Positions 24,524 to 33,036 of a DNA stretch of 64,000 bases are shown here, in pieces. The translations under genes were made by a program, and so were the position numbers. The DNA lies in NCBI GenBank assembly GCA_027488845.1, contig JAIYBC010000004.1:1-64000 (forward strand). The letters run 5' to 3'. The notes beneath the pieces are model-generated. The model saw only the letters and a program-made list of their open reading frames with translations, made no database searches and was not told the origin of the DNA. Within the stretch, counting starts at the first letter, position 1. The number at the start of each line of letters is the position of its first letter. Source of the stretch: Verrucomicrobiales bacterium (GTDB taxonomy: Bacteria; Verrucomicrobiota; Verrucomicrobiia; Limisphaerales; UBA9464).

Positions 24524-27500
24524 ATGAATCGCTCCGTCGTCTGGTCGCTTTCACTGATGGCCGCGGGAATCGCGCTGCTCCAGGTCGCAGGGTTTCGCCG
24601 GCCCGGCCCCGACGGCGTCCCTCCGTCTCCTGGTTCAATCCCCAAGACGGCGTCCAAACCCGCCCGGGAACCTGCGACGGCCGGCCAGGTCGAAGGGATG
24701 GGTGTTCCGACGTCGGACGCCGCCTCTCTCACGGATGCGGCGTCGCAGGGCCAAGGGTGGAGGCGGGCGCAATCCGATCCCGCCTTCCGCGAGTTCGCCC
24801 AATGGTCTGACCGCTATCTGACCGCCCCGGATGCGGCTTCGCGCTCCCGACTTGAAGACGAAGGCCGGACTTTGGCCGAGACCCGCCGTCTGGCGCTTCG
24901 CGAGTTGATTCCATCCGATCCGGAGGCCGCCCTTTCCGTCGCCGTGCCGAGGATGGTTCGGGCGCGGTTCCCGCAGGCGATTCTCCAACATCTGGAGGAA
25001 CCGCTCAGTGCGCGCGGCGACTTCGGACTGCTCGCCAAGGTCGGACTCCCGGGCGAAGCGCCGCCGGCGGAACCGCTGTACCGCACCGTTTCCGTCGGCG
25101 ACCGCACGTGGAAGGCCTACACCTTCGCTGCCGGACTGGAGCGCCTGACGTTGTACGACATCCCGATCCACGGCATCGCATTGGACGGCCTTTTCGCGCT
25201 CGACCCGAATCCGGTCCGCGCCATGGAAGCCGGGGAGTCCGAAACCATGGGAGACGGCACCGGGGCCTTGTGTGCCTACTCCCCACACCCCGCCACCGAG
25301 CACGGTACGGCCACCGCCGTGGACATCGGGAGCGGACAGGCCTGGGTGTGTGGACATCGGCATATGGAATCGCTCAATGCCGCGGAATTGCTGTCCATGA
25401 AGGACCGTGGGAACGGACAGGACATGGACGGCGCCTTTCGCATGAAGTCGACCTACACCGAGGGGATCAAGCGGCTGCTGATCGTCCGGGTGGACTTCAG
25501 CGACCTCGCCGGCGTGCCGCTTTCGGATGTCGCCGCGACCAACATGCTCAACGGAATCGATTCCTTCTTTCGCGAACAGAGTTTCGGCAAGACGGGGTTC
25601 CGGAAGCTGGGGGAAGGCAGCGTGCTGACCGCCACGTTGCGCATGCCCAAGACGGCGGCGGTCTACGGGTCGTCGGACGCCTCGGTCCTGCGTACGGACG
25701 CCCGCAATGCGGCCCGGACCGCCGGTGTGGTTCTTTCGAACTTCGATTTCGACCTGATCTGCTTCGGCCCGGTCCCCGGGTTCAATTGGGCCGGTCTCGG
25801 GTATGTCGGCGCGCCAGGGTCGTGGATTCGCGCTTCCTTCGACGCCGCTGGCGGTGTCTCCGCGCACGAACTCGGCCACAACTTCGGCCTGAACCACGCC
25901 AACTTCTGGGACACCGGAGGCCAAAGCGTCATCGGGTCGGGCAGCAACGTGGAGTACGGCGACAGCTTCGACACCATGGGGAACGCCTCTGCGGGACGCA
26001 GACACTTCAACGCCCGGTACAAGAACTTCCTCGATTGGATGCCGAACACCCAGGTGCGGGTCGCCACCGCCAGCGGAACCTTCCGGATCTGGGCGCATGA
26101 CCAGACCAACGCGGCGACCCATCGGGCGCTGCGGGTGGTCCGGAATTCGCAGACCAACTACTGGCTCGAGTTCCGCCAGCAGTTCGCCGACCGGCCGGCC
26201 CTGCTCCACGGCCTGGGCCTGCGCTGGGGCCGGACCGGGAGCCAGTCCTCCCTCCTGCTGGACACCACTCCGGGTACCGCCGACGGCAAGAACGACTCGG
26301 CCCTGCTGATCGGACGGACCTTCAGCGATGCCGCCGCCGGGATCCACATCACCCCTGTCGGGAAGGGTGGCACCATCCCCGAGTCCTTGGACGTGGTGGT
26401 GAACATCGGACGGTTCACCAACAACCTTTCCCCCGACCTGTCGCTGTCAGCCCCGCTGACGAATGCCAACGTCAACGCCTCCTTGGCCTTCACCGCGGCC
26501 GCCTCGGATCCCAATGGCGACACTCTCGCCTATTCCTGGGATTTCGGCGACGGGACGATGCTGCCCCTGAACACCAACCGCGTCAGCCATTCCTGGACCA
26601 CCGCCGGCGAATACGTCGTGCGCTGCACGGTGAGCGACATGAAAGGGGGCGTCGGAAGCCGCTTCCAACTCGTCCGCGTCGGAACCCCGAACACCGCCCG
26701 CATCGCCGGCCGCATCCTGCGCGCCGGGGAGCCGGTTCCGGGGGTGCGCGTCGAGGTCTCGAACACACGACAGAGCGTGACCGACAGCGATGGCAACTAC
26801 CTGATCGCGGGACTGACCCGCGGCGCCTACACGGTCAAGGCTGTTCAGGAGGGACTGCTCTTCACGCGGCGAGGATTCGTGAACCCGCTGTCCGTACAGA
26901 CCAACCGGATCGGAATCGACTTCGAGGCCTCGCTTCCGGGCGACCTGACCTCGCTGTCGCTGGTGCCCTTCGGCGCGCAGTGGCGCTACTACGACGGAGG
27001 CAACCTCGTCGGCACAAGCTGGCGCTCTCCGGCCTTCCCGGATTCGAACTGGAGGGTCGGCGCCGCGCCGCTCGGCTACGGCGACGACAACATCGTCACG
27101 ACCGTGGGCTTCGGAGGGGTGGCGACCAACAAGCACATCACGACCTGGTTTCGGCACTCCTTCGTGGTCGAGGATCCGACCCAGATGCAGACCGTGACCC
27201 TGGGCCTGATCCGCGACGACGGAGCGGCGGTGTTCGTGAACGGCCGCGAGGTGTTCCGGAGCAATCTCCCGACCGGAACGCTGACCGCGGCGACCCGGGC
27301 CTCGGCATCCGTGGGCGGAACGGATGAAACCGCGGTTTTCGAGGCCGAGATCGATCCGGCGGCGATCCAGCGGGGCACCAACGTCATCGCGGTGGAACTG
27401 CACCAGTTCGCCCCGGACAGCTCGGACCTGAGATTCAGCCTGCAGCTGGCCGCGCTGCTCCAGCCCACATCCGCTCCTCCAAAGCTGGCCCTCGGCAGCG

Positions 27501-27682
27501 GCCCGGAACGGATCCGACTCGCCTGGCCCCAGACTTCGGTCGGATTCCAGCTCGAGGAGTCCGATTCTCCCGATGCGGGCTGGAGGACATCCGACGAGTC
27601 CATCGGCACCGAGTCGGGGTTGAACTTCACCATCGTGCCCACCACGAATGCGACCCGTTTCTACCGGCTGAGACGGCCGTAG
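24524..27682 (+). CDS. Secreted gametolysin-like (M11) zinc metalloprotease with PKD and carboxypeptidase-regulatory domains
   Basis: A 1052-residue exported protease. After an N-terminal hydrophobic signal and a ~290-residue propeptide-like region, the catalytic domain holds H448-E449-L-G-H452-N-F-G-L-N-H458, the extended HExxHxxGxxH zinc site. It is followed by EYGDSFDTMG, which resembles the met-turn region of gametolysin/M11 peptidases. Next come a PKD domain (about 640-715, with YSWDFGDG), a carboxypeptidase-regulatory-like domain (about 725-780, with RQSVTDSDGNYLIAGL), a jelly-roll-like domain (about 805-980) and a ~60-residue C-terminal module ending FYRLRRP. The ATG at 24524 has GAAAGG a few bases upstream. 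It should degrade extracellular protein or glycoprotein; the target is unknown. Confidence 0.8.
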   Translation: MNRSVVWSLSLMAAGIALLQVAGFRRPGPDGVPPSPGSIPKTASKPAREPATAGQVEGMGVPTSDAASLTDAASQGQGWRRAQSDPAFREFAQWSDRYLTAPDAASRSRLEDEGRTLAETRRLALRELIPSDPEAALSVAVPRMVRARFPQAILQHLEEPLSARGDFGLLAKVGLPGEAPPAEPLYRTVSVGDRTWKAYTFAAGLERLTLYDIPIHGIALDGLFALDPNPVRAMEAGESETMGDGTGALCAYSPHPATEHGTATAVDIGSGQAWVCGHRHMESLNAAELLSMKDRGNGQDMDGAFRMKSTYTEGIKRLLIVRVDFSDLAGVPLSDVAATNMLNGIDSFFREQSFGKTGFRKLGEGSVLTATLRMPKTAAVYGSSDASVLRTDARNAARTAGVVLSNFDFDLICFGPVPGFNWAGLGYVGAPGSWIRASFDAAGGVSAHELGHNFGLNHANFWDTGGQSVIGSGSNVEYGDSFDTMGNASAGRRHFNARYKNFLDWMPNTQVRVATASGTFRIWAHDQTNAATHRALRVVRNSQTNYWLEFRQQFADRPALLHGLGLRWGRTGSQSSLLLDTTPGTADGKNDSALLIGRTFSDAAAGIHITPVGKGGTIPESLDVVVNIGRFTNNLSPDLSLSAPLTNANVNASLAFTAAASDPNGDTLAYSWDFGDGTMLPLNTNRVSHSWTTAGEYVVRCTVSDMKGGVGSRFQLVRVGTPNTARIAGRILRAGEPVPGVRVEVSNTRQSVTDSDGNYLIAGLTRGAYTVKAVQEGLLFTRRGFVNPLSVQTNRIGIDFEASLPGDLTSLSLVPFGAQWRYYDGGNLVGTSWRSPAFPDSNWRVGAAPLGYGDDNIVTTVGFGGVATNKHITTWFRHSFVVEDPTQMQTVTLGLIRDDGAAVFVNGREVFRSNLPTGTLTAATRASASVGGTDETAVFEAEIDPAAIQRGTNVIAVELHQFAPDSSDLRFSLQLAALLQPTSAPPKLALGSGPERIRLAWPQTSVGFQLEESDSPDAGWRTSDESIGTESGLNFTIVPTTNATRFYRLRRP

Positions 27683-27749
27683 ACTCCCCGTTCACCCAAC
27701 CAGAAAACCGTTTCGCCGGCCGGGCCGAATGCCGCAGGGTTGTCCGTCG

Positions 27750-28634
27750 ATGAAGTCCATGACCGGCTACGGCCACGGTGAACACGCCGCCGACGGGGCG
27801 CGGATCGCGATCGAGGTGCGCTCGGTGAACCGCAAGCAGGCGGAGGTCGCCGTTTCCCTTCCACGCGAGCTGGAGGCCCTCGAGGCCCGGTTGCGCGACA
27901 CGGTCAACCGGATCGTCGCCCGGGGACGTTGCGACGTGCGGGTGACGTTTGAGCCGCCGGTGGGACAGGCCTCGAACCGGATCAACCGTCCGCTCGCCGC
28001 AGCCTTCGCTGCCGAATGGAGCGCGCTGGCCAAGGAAATCGGGCTCACCGGCGACGCCGCCCTGCCCACCCTGGACCTGCTGGCCCGCTGTCCCGGAGTG
28101 ATCCAGGCGGATTCCACGCCCGCCGATCCCGATCGGGTGGGCCCCTGGGCCGACGTCGCACTGGAACGTGCCCTCGTGGGATTCGAGGCGATGCGCCGCC
28201 GGGAAGGCGAAGCCCTGGAGTCCGACCTCCGGCGTCGGGTGGAACTGCTTCGCGAGGCGTTGGAGCGGATCTCCGCCGCGGCCCCCGAGGTTCTGGTCCG
28301 GCACCGCGAATCGCTCCTGCAAAAGGTCCGGTCCGCCGGACTGGAGGGGATCTCCCCGGACGACGAACGCCTGCTGAAGGAGATGGTACTCTTCGCCGAC
28401 CGATGCGACATTGCCGAGGAGATCGCCCGTCTCCGGAGCCACTTCCGCCAGTTCGAGGACTGCGCCCGTTCGACGGAGGCGGTCGGCAGGAAGCTCGACT
28501 TCCTCGCACAGGAGATGAACCGCGAGATCAACACCATCGGATCGAAGGCCAACGACGCCCGGATCGCGGCCGACGTGGTGGCGATGAAGACCGAGCTGGA
28601 ACGCTTCCGGGAACAGGCCCAGAACATCGAGTGA
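27750..28634 (+). CDS. yicC: YicC family protein (DUF1732, putative endoribonuclease)
   Basis: A 294-residue cytoplasmic protein. The N-terminus MKSMTGYG-x-G is the YicC hallmark, followed by IEVRSVNRKQAEV, and the C-terminus contains DRCDIAEEIARLRSHF, a KLDFLAQEMNREINTIGSKAND block and a terminal helix. Members have been linked to RNA turnover and stationary-phase survival. I chose the ATG at 27750 because the conserved N-terminus begins there. It opens the long operon and lies directly upstream of gmk, the usual order in many bacteria. Confidence 0.92.
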   Translation: MKSMTGYGHGEHAADGARIAIEVRSVNRKQAEVAVSLPRELEALEARLRDTVNRIVARGRCDVRVTFEPPVGQASNRINRPLAAAFAAEWSALAKEIGLTGDAALPTLDLLARCPGVIQADSTPADPDRVGPWADVALERALVGFEAMRRREGEALESDLRRRVELLREALERISAAAPEVLVRHRESLLQKVRSAGLEGISPDDERLLKEMVLFADRCDIAEEIARLRSHFRQFEDCARSTEAVGRKLDFLAQEMNREINTIGSKANDARIAADVVAMKTELERFREQAQNIE

Positions 28635-28642
28635 ACGCGCAC

Positions 28643-29269
28643 ATGCACCAGACCGACAGCCTGCTGCTGCTGATCTCCGCTCCCTCCGGCGCCGGCAAGA
28701 CCACGGTCAGCCAAAGCCTGCTCGCGGCCAATCCGAGGCTGCGTCGGGTGACGACGTGCACCAGCCGTGCACCTCGTCCCGGCGAACAGGATGGGGTGGA
28801 CTACCACTTCCTCTCCCGGGCCGAATTCGAGCGGAGGATCGAAGCCGGTGAGTTCCTCGAACACGCCAACGTCTACGGGGACCTCAAGGGCATTCTCCGC
28901 AGTTCCGTGGGTGAACTGCTGGAATCCGGATCGGACGTGCTGCTGAACGTGGACGTCCAGGGAGCGGCGACGGTCCGGGCCGTGATGGCCGTGGATCCCA
29001 GGCTCATCGGACGTCTGGTGAGCGTGTTCCTGACCCCGGGCAACCGGTCCGAGCTCGAGTCCCGTCTCCGCGGGCGGGATGCGGACTCCCCCGAGGCGTT
29101 GGCCCGAAGGCTCGACACGGCCGCGGAAGAGGTCCGCCGCTGGCCGGAGTTCGACTACCTGGTGGTCAGTGGGACACGGGAGGAGGACCTGGCGCGGATC
29201 CAGTCGATCTACTTGGCGGAACGTTCCCGTTCGCCGCGTCAACGGTTCGAATGGAAAAACCAGCCATGA
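28643..29269 (+). CDS. gmk: Guanylate kinase
   Basis: A 208-residue enzyme that converts GMP and ATP to GDP and ADP. The P-loop SAPSGAGKTT lies at residues 12-21. TTCTSRAPRPGEQDGVDYHF is the GMP-binding stretch, and GEFLEHANVYG and LLNVDVQGA are further family signatures. The length is normal for bacterial guanylate kinases. The ATG at 28643 is 8 bases after the yicC stop; a GTG at 28631 that overlaps that stop (GTGA) is an alternative. The stop overlaps the start of coaC by ATGA. Confidence 0.93.
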   Translation: MHQTDSLLLLISAPSGAGKTTVSQSLLAANPRLRRVTTCTSRAPRPGEQDGVDYHFLSRAEFERRIEAGEFLEHANVYGDLKGILRSSVGELLESGSDVLLNVDVQGAATVRAVMAVDPRLIGRLVSVFLTPGNRSELESRLRGRDADSPEALARRLDTAAEEVRRWPEFDYLVVSGTREEDLARIQSIYLAERSRSPRQRFEWKNQP

Positions 29270-29808
29270 GCCTGCGCATCGTCCTCGGGGTCACCGGTTC
29301 CATCGCGGCCCACAAGGCCATCGACATCGCCAGCCTCCTGACCAAGGCAGGGCATCAGGTGAACGTGGTCCTGACCGCGGACGCCCAGCGCTTCGTCACC
29401 CCCCTTCCCTTCAAGACCCTCAGCAGGAATCCGGTCGTCACCGACCTCTACGACGAGGAGGAAGGCTGGAAGCCGGCGCACATCCGACTCGCGGACGAAG
29501 CGGACATCCTGCTGGTGGCTCCGGCCACGGCCCACTTCCTGGCCCGACTGGCCTTGGGGTTGGCCGACGACGCCCTGACCTGCATCGCGTTGGCGATCCG
29601 TCCCGAGGCACGCGTGATCCTCGCGCCGGCGATGAACGGCAGGATGTGGCAGCATCCGGCGACCCAGTCGAATGTGGGGATCCTCCGTTCGCGTGGGGCC
29701 GCCTTCGTCGGTCCCGAGGAAGGCCTGCTTTCGTGCGGTTACGAAGGCATCGGTCGGCTGGAGACGCCCGAACGCATCGTCGCCGCCGTCCTCGCCGGCG
29801 TCACCTGA
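29266..29808 (+). CDS. coaC: Flavoprotein, phosphopantothenoylcysteine decarboxylase-type (CoaC)
   Basis: A 180-residue FMN-binding protein of the HFCD family. It has the N-terminal VLGVTGSIAAHKAID, H72 in AHIRLADEAD (the position of the catalytic His), APATAHFLARLALGLADD (the counterpart of the PASANT motif) and APAMNGRMWQHPA (the PxMNxxMW motif). It decarboxylates phosphopantothenoylcysteine in coenzyme A synthesis. Only the CoaC half of the usual CoaBC fusion is present; the CoaB synthetase half is missing here and must be encoded elsewhere. The ATG at 29266 overlaps the gmk stop; an in-frame ATG at 29251 is less likely. Confidence 0.82.
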   Translation: MSLRIVLGVTGSIAAHKAIDIASLLTKAGHQVNVVLTADAQRFVTPLPFKTLSRNPVVTDLYDEEEGWKPAHIRLADEADILLVAPATAHFLARLALGLADDALTCIALAIRPEARVILAPAMNGRMWQHPATQSNVGILRSRGAAFVGPEEGLLSCGYEGIGRLETPERIVAAVLAGVT

Positions 29809-29819
29809 GTCCAACCGGC

Positions 29820-31262
29820 ATGGAACCTGCCAGTGGGGCCGTGATGGCCGAGGAAAACCTCTCCGACCTGCTTCGGCGCCGATGGGCGTCCGTGGTCGGG
29901 GTCTTCTCCGGTCCTCCGATCGACCCGGCCATCATCCGGCAACGGGTCCGCTTCATGGAGCGGAACATCGGCATCTGGGTGAAGGCGGCGATCGCTCCCG
30001 CCCTGTTCTGGTTCCTCTTCAACCCGAACACCTTCACCAGCCTCACGGCCCCGCGCGAAGACGTCCTCCACTACCTCCGCAACTACACCCTGATCATGAC
30101 CGCGGTCACGGTCGGCTACGGGATCGTCCTCTGGGGGATGGACGAGTTGGCCACCCGGTTCCTCGAAAGGGTGGTGTACGTCGTGGCCATGCTCGACCTC
30201 GCCTTCCTGGCGGCGATCACGCTCTTCTGCGGCGGATTCGACAGCATCCTCTACTGGGTCTTCCTCGGCCTGGTGATCCGGAACGCCGCGGTGATTCCCA
30301 ATGCCGAGGTCCAGGTGCTGGTCAACCTGACCGGCTGCGCCTGCTATGTGCTGGCCGGGGTGCTCGACCTGTCCCTGACGAGGATCGAAAACGTCGTGCT
30401 CGACAGCTACAGCGGCGGAGCCACCACGGAGATGATGCAGGAGGCGGCGGTGGAACCGTTCGAATCGTTGGTGCTGAGGGTGCTGCTGCTCCTCCTGATG
30501 ACGGCGGTCTGCCTCGGACTCCAGGTGCTGCTAGACCGCCAGCGCCAACGCGAAGCGGAATCCCGGGAGTTCGCCCTGAAACAGGAGCAACTCGAGGCGG
30601 CAGGACGCCTGGCGGCGGAAATCGCACACCAGCTCAAGAACCCGCTCGGGATCATCAACAACGCCGCCTACACGCTCCACAAGACGGTCAAGGAGGGGAA
30701 GACCATCACCCAGCAGATCGCCATCATCCGGGAGGAGGTGGCCCGTTCGGACCGCATCATCACGGACCTGATGGGCTATGCGCGGCTCGCCGAGGGCAGG
30801 GTCGAACGGATCGGCCTGGCGGAGATCCTGGAGCAGTCGCTCCTCGTCGCGTTCCCTCCCGGCTCGGGATTCCAGGTCCAGGTGCATCGCGACTATGTCG
30901 ATCCGCTTCCGAGCCTGCTCGGGCAGAGGGTCCATTTCCTCGAGATCTTCACCAACCTCCTGGTCAATGCCCGCGAGGCGATGAACGGGGTTGGGCAGGT
31001 CTGGATCGGCGCCAAGGCGACACCCGACTACTCGGTCCAGGTGACCATCCACGACTCCGGTCCCGGCATCCCCTCGGACCAGCTCGGCCGGGTCTGGGAG
31101 GCCTACTTCACCACCAAGGACCGGGGAACCGGACTGGGGCTGGCGATCGTCAAGCACAACGCCGAGATGTACGGCGGCCGGGTGCGGGTGGATTCGGAGG
31201 TTGGCAAGGGCGCCACCTTCACCATCAACCTCCCGGCACGCACCCTGATGCGACTCCAATGA
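29820..31262 (+). CDS. Membrane sensor histidine kinase
   Basis: A 480-residue sensor kinase. About six hydrophobic segments (residues ~45-240) form an integral sensor domain without a large periplasmic loop. The transmitter has H270 in AAEIAHQLKNPLGIINNAAY, an N-box with IFTNLLVNAREAMN, a G1 box HDSGPGIP and a G2 box GTGLGLAIVKHNAEMYGG. The composition is that of NtrB/ZraS-like kinases that pair with sigma-54 activators. The next gene encodes such an activator and overlaps by ATGA, so the two are cognate partners. ATGs at 29820 and 29844 are both possible starts. The stimulus is unknown; the membrane sensor and downstream lipid genes make an envelope signal plausible. Confidence 0.88.
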   Translation: MEPASGAVMAEENLSDLLRRRWASVVGVFSGPPIDPAIIRQRVRFMERNIGIWVKAAIAPALFWFLFNPNTFTSLTAPREDVLHYLRNYTLIMTAVTVGYGIVLWGMDELATRFLERVVYVVAMLDLAFLAAITLFCGGFDSILYWVFLGLVIRNAAVIPNAEVQVLVNLTGCACYVLAGVLDLSLTRIENVVLDSYSGGATTEMMQEAAVEPFESLVLRVLLLLLMTAVCLGLQVLLDRQRQREAESREFALKQEQLEAAGRLAAEIAHQLKNPLGIINNAAYTLHKTVKEGKTITQQIAIIREEVARSDRIITDLMGYARLAEGRVERIGLAEILEQSLLVAFPPGSGFQVQVHRDYVDPLPSLLGQRVHFLEIFTNLLVNAREAMNGVGQVWIGAKATPDYSVQVTIHDSGPGIPSDQLGRVWEAYFTTKDRGTGLGLAIVKHNAEMYGGRVRVDSEVGKGATFTINLPARTLMRLQ

Positions 31263-32686
31263 AACTCCCACCGCTGCTCGTCGTGGACGACGAGAAGAAC
31301 ATGCGACTCTCCCTCCAGACCGTCCTCGAGGGGGAGGACTACCAGGTGCGCCTCGCCGAATCGGCGGAGAACGCCCTGAAGATGCTCCAGCAGGAGGAGT
31401 TCTTCATGGTCATCACCGACGCCCGCCTCGGCGGCATGAGCGGCTACGAGTTCCTCCGTGCCGCGGGCGAGAAGCGGCCGGGCCTGCCGATACTGATGAT
31501 CACCGCCTACGCCACGCCCAAGCTGGCGGTGGAGGCGATCAAGGCGGGGGCGATCGACTACCTCGCCAAGCCGTTCGAACCCGACGAACTGCTCCATGCG
31601 GTTGGACGTTGTGGGGAGCGACACCGGCTTCTCGCCGAAAACGCCGCCCTGAAGGCCCGTGCCGGCGACGGCATCCGGCTCGAACAGATCATCGGCGAGT
31701 CGCCGAAGATCCGGGAACTGAGGCAGCTGATCCAGACGGTGGCCCCGACCGACGCGACGGTGCTGATCCTCGGCGAAAGCGGAACCGGCAAGGAGCTCAT
31801 CGCCGGGGCCATCCATTCGCTGAGCCGACGGGCGAACGCCACCTACGTCCGCCTCAACTGCGCCGCCATCCCGGAGACGCTGCTCGAGTCCGAGCTCTTC
31901 GGATACGAACGCGGCGCCTTCACGGGCGCCCACCGGACCAAGCGCGGCTACGTCGAGGAGGCCGACGGCGGCACGCTGTTCCTGGACGAGATCGGCGACA
32001 TGAGCCGGCCTTTGCAGGCGAAGCTGCTGCGCTTCCTGGAGGACGGCTCCTTCACAAGGGTCGGCGGCACGCAGGAGATGAAGGTCAACGTCCGGCTGAT
32101 CGCGGCGACCAACCGCAACATCGTCGACGCCATCAAGAAGGGGGAGTTCCGCGAGGACCTCTTCCACCGGTTGAACGTGATGCAGTTCCGGCCGCCGCCG
32201 CTGCGCGAACGTGGACAGGACATCCCGCTTCTGGCCCGGCATTTCCTGAAGGGTTTCGCCGCGAAGCTCGGGCGATCGCTGAAGGACATCTCACCCTTGG
32301 CACTCCAGGCACTGCAGGCCCATGTCTGGCCCGGGAACATCCGCGAACTCCGCAACGTGATCGAAAGGGCCGTGATCCTCGAGGTCGCCGAGGAGGTCCA
32401 ACCGTCCAGCCTGCCGGACTTCGAGGTCGAGTCGCGCCTGAGGGAAGGGATCCAGGTTCCACCAACGCATCCGCGGGACGAGAACCTGACGGACGCGCTC
32501 CTCCGCTTCGAGAAGGAGATGATCCTTCGGGCGCTGGAGGCGAGCGAAGGGAGCCTCGGGAAGGCGGCCGCGGCGTTGGGTCTCAGCCGACACGCCCTCC
32601 GGTACCGGATGGGGAGGCTCAGCCTGGGTGTGGACGGCGCCGTTGACGAGGACACCGATGCCGGAACAGGCTCTGCCGCCCGATGA
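31259..32686 (+). CDS. NtrC-family sigma-54-dependent response regulator
   Basis: A 475-residue transcription activator. The receiver domain (1-120) has the acidic pair VVDDE, phosphoacceptor D54 in [10 protein letters not shown] and the conserved Lys in YLAKPF. The AAA+ domain has Walker A GESGTGKE (about 172-179), GAFTGA at 219-224, which contacts sigma-54, Walker [13 protein letters not shown] and an arginine-finger region [12 protein letters not shown] Fis-type helix-turn-helix near the C-terminus reads [18 protein letters not shown]. All residues needed for phosphorylation and ATP hydrolysis look intact. It is the partner of the preceding histidine kinase. Its stop overlaps the next gene by ATGA. 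Confidence 0.92.
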   Translation: MKLPPLLVVDDEKNMRLSLQTVLEGEDYQVRLAESAENALKMLQQEEFFMVITDARLGGMSGYEFLRAAGEKRPGLPILMITAYATPKLAVEAIKAGAIDYLAKPFEPDELLHAVGRCGERHRLLAENAALKARAGDGIRLEQIIGESPKIRELRQLIQTVAPTDATVLILGESGTGKELIAGAIHSLSRRANATYVRLNCAAIPETLLESELFGYERGAFTGAHRTKRGYVEEADGGTLFLDEIGDMSRPLQAKLLRFLEDGSFTRVGGTQEMKVNVRLIAATNRNIVDAIKKGEFREDLFHRLNVMQFRPPPLRERGQDIPLLARHFLKGFAAKLGRSLKDISPLALQALQAHVWPGNIRELRNVIERAVILEVAEEVQPSSLPDFEVESRLREGIQVPPTHPRDENLTDALLRFEKEMILRALEASEGSLGKAAAALGLSRHALRYRMGRLSLGVDGAVDEDTDAGTGSAAR

Positions 32687-33036
32687 CGGACGACCTTCCC
32701 ATCCATCTGGCCGTGGTCGAGACCCCGGCCCCGAGCCTGCCCAACAGCGCCCTGCCGACCGGCACCCGTCAGATGATGAGCGGGATGGGGGCGGTTTTCG
32801 CGGCGGTTTTCGCGGTGATTGGAGTGTGCCTCATCTGGGCCGTCTTCATCCGCAAGCCGGACACCACCCGCAAGCGGGGCGCGCTGCGTGAGGGCCCGCC
32901 CTCGCCCGAACCGGGCCGGAGCGGAGGACGTCGCCGCAGGCGCAGCAGCAAGGAGCGTCCGCGGAACCCGACCCTGGCCGAGACCGGGGGACTCCCGCCG
33001 CGTGGAGCCGGAGACACGAACGTCCAATCCCCGTGA
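32683..33036 (+). CDS. Small single-pass membrane protein, unknown function
   Basis: A 117-residue protein with one transmembrane helix (about 34-55, GAVFAAVFAVIGVCLIWAVF) followed directly by a strongly basic, proline-rich tail (RKPDTTRKRG, GRRRRRSSKERPR). The charge distribution predicts a cytoplasmic C-terminal tail. No family is recognised. The start overlaps the stop of the response regulator (ATGA) and its stop overlaps the start of hpnD (GTGA), so it is probably translated as part of the operon, which is the main reason to believe it is real. Confidence 0.6.
   Translation: MTDDLPIHLAVVETPAPSLPNSALPTGTRQMMSGMGAVFAAVFAVIGVCLIWAVFIRKPDTTRKRGALREGPPSPEPGRSGGRRRRRSSKERPRNPTLAETGGLPPRGAGDTNVQSP

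Noticed and set aside
24635-26347. 570-codon reverse open frame inside the metalloprotease gene
   Set aside because: The forward frame has clear protease and PKD motifs, and the reverse translation is low-complexity with no family pattern.
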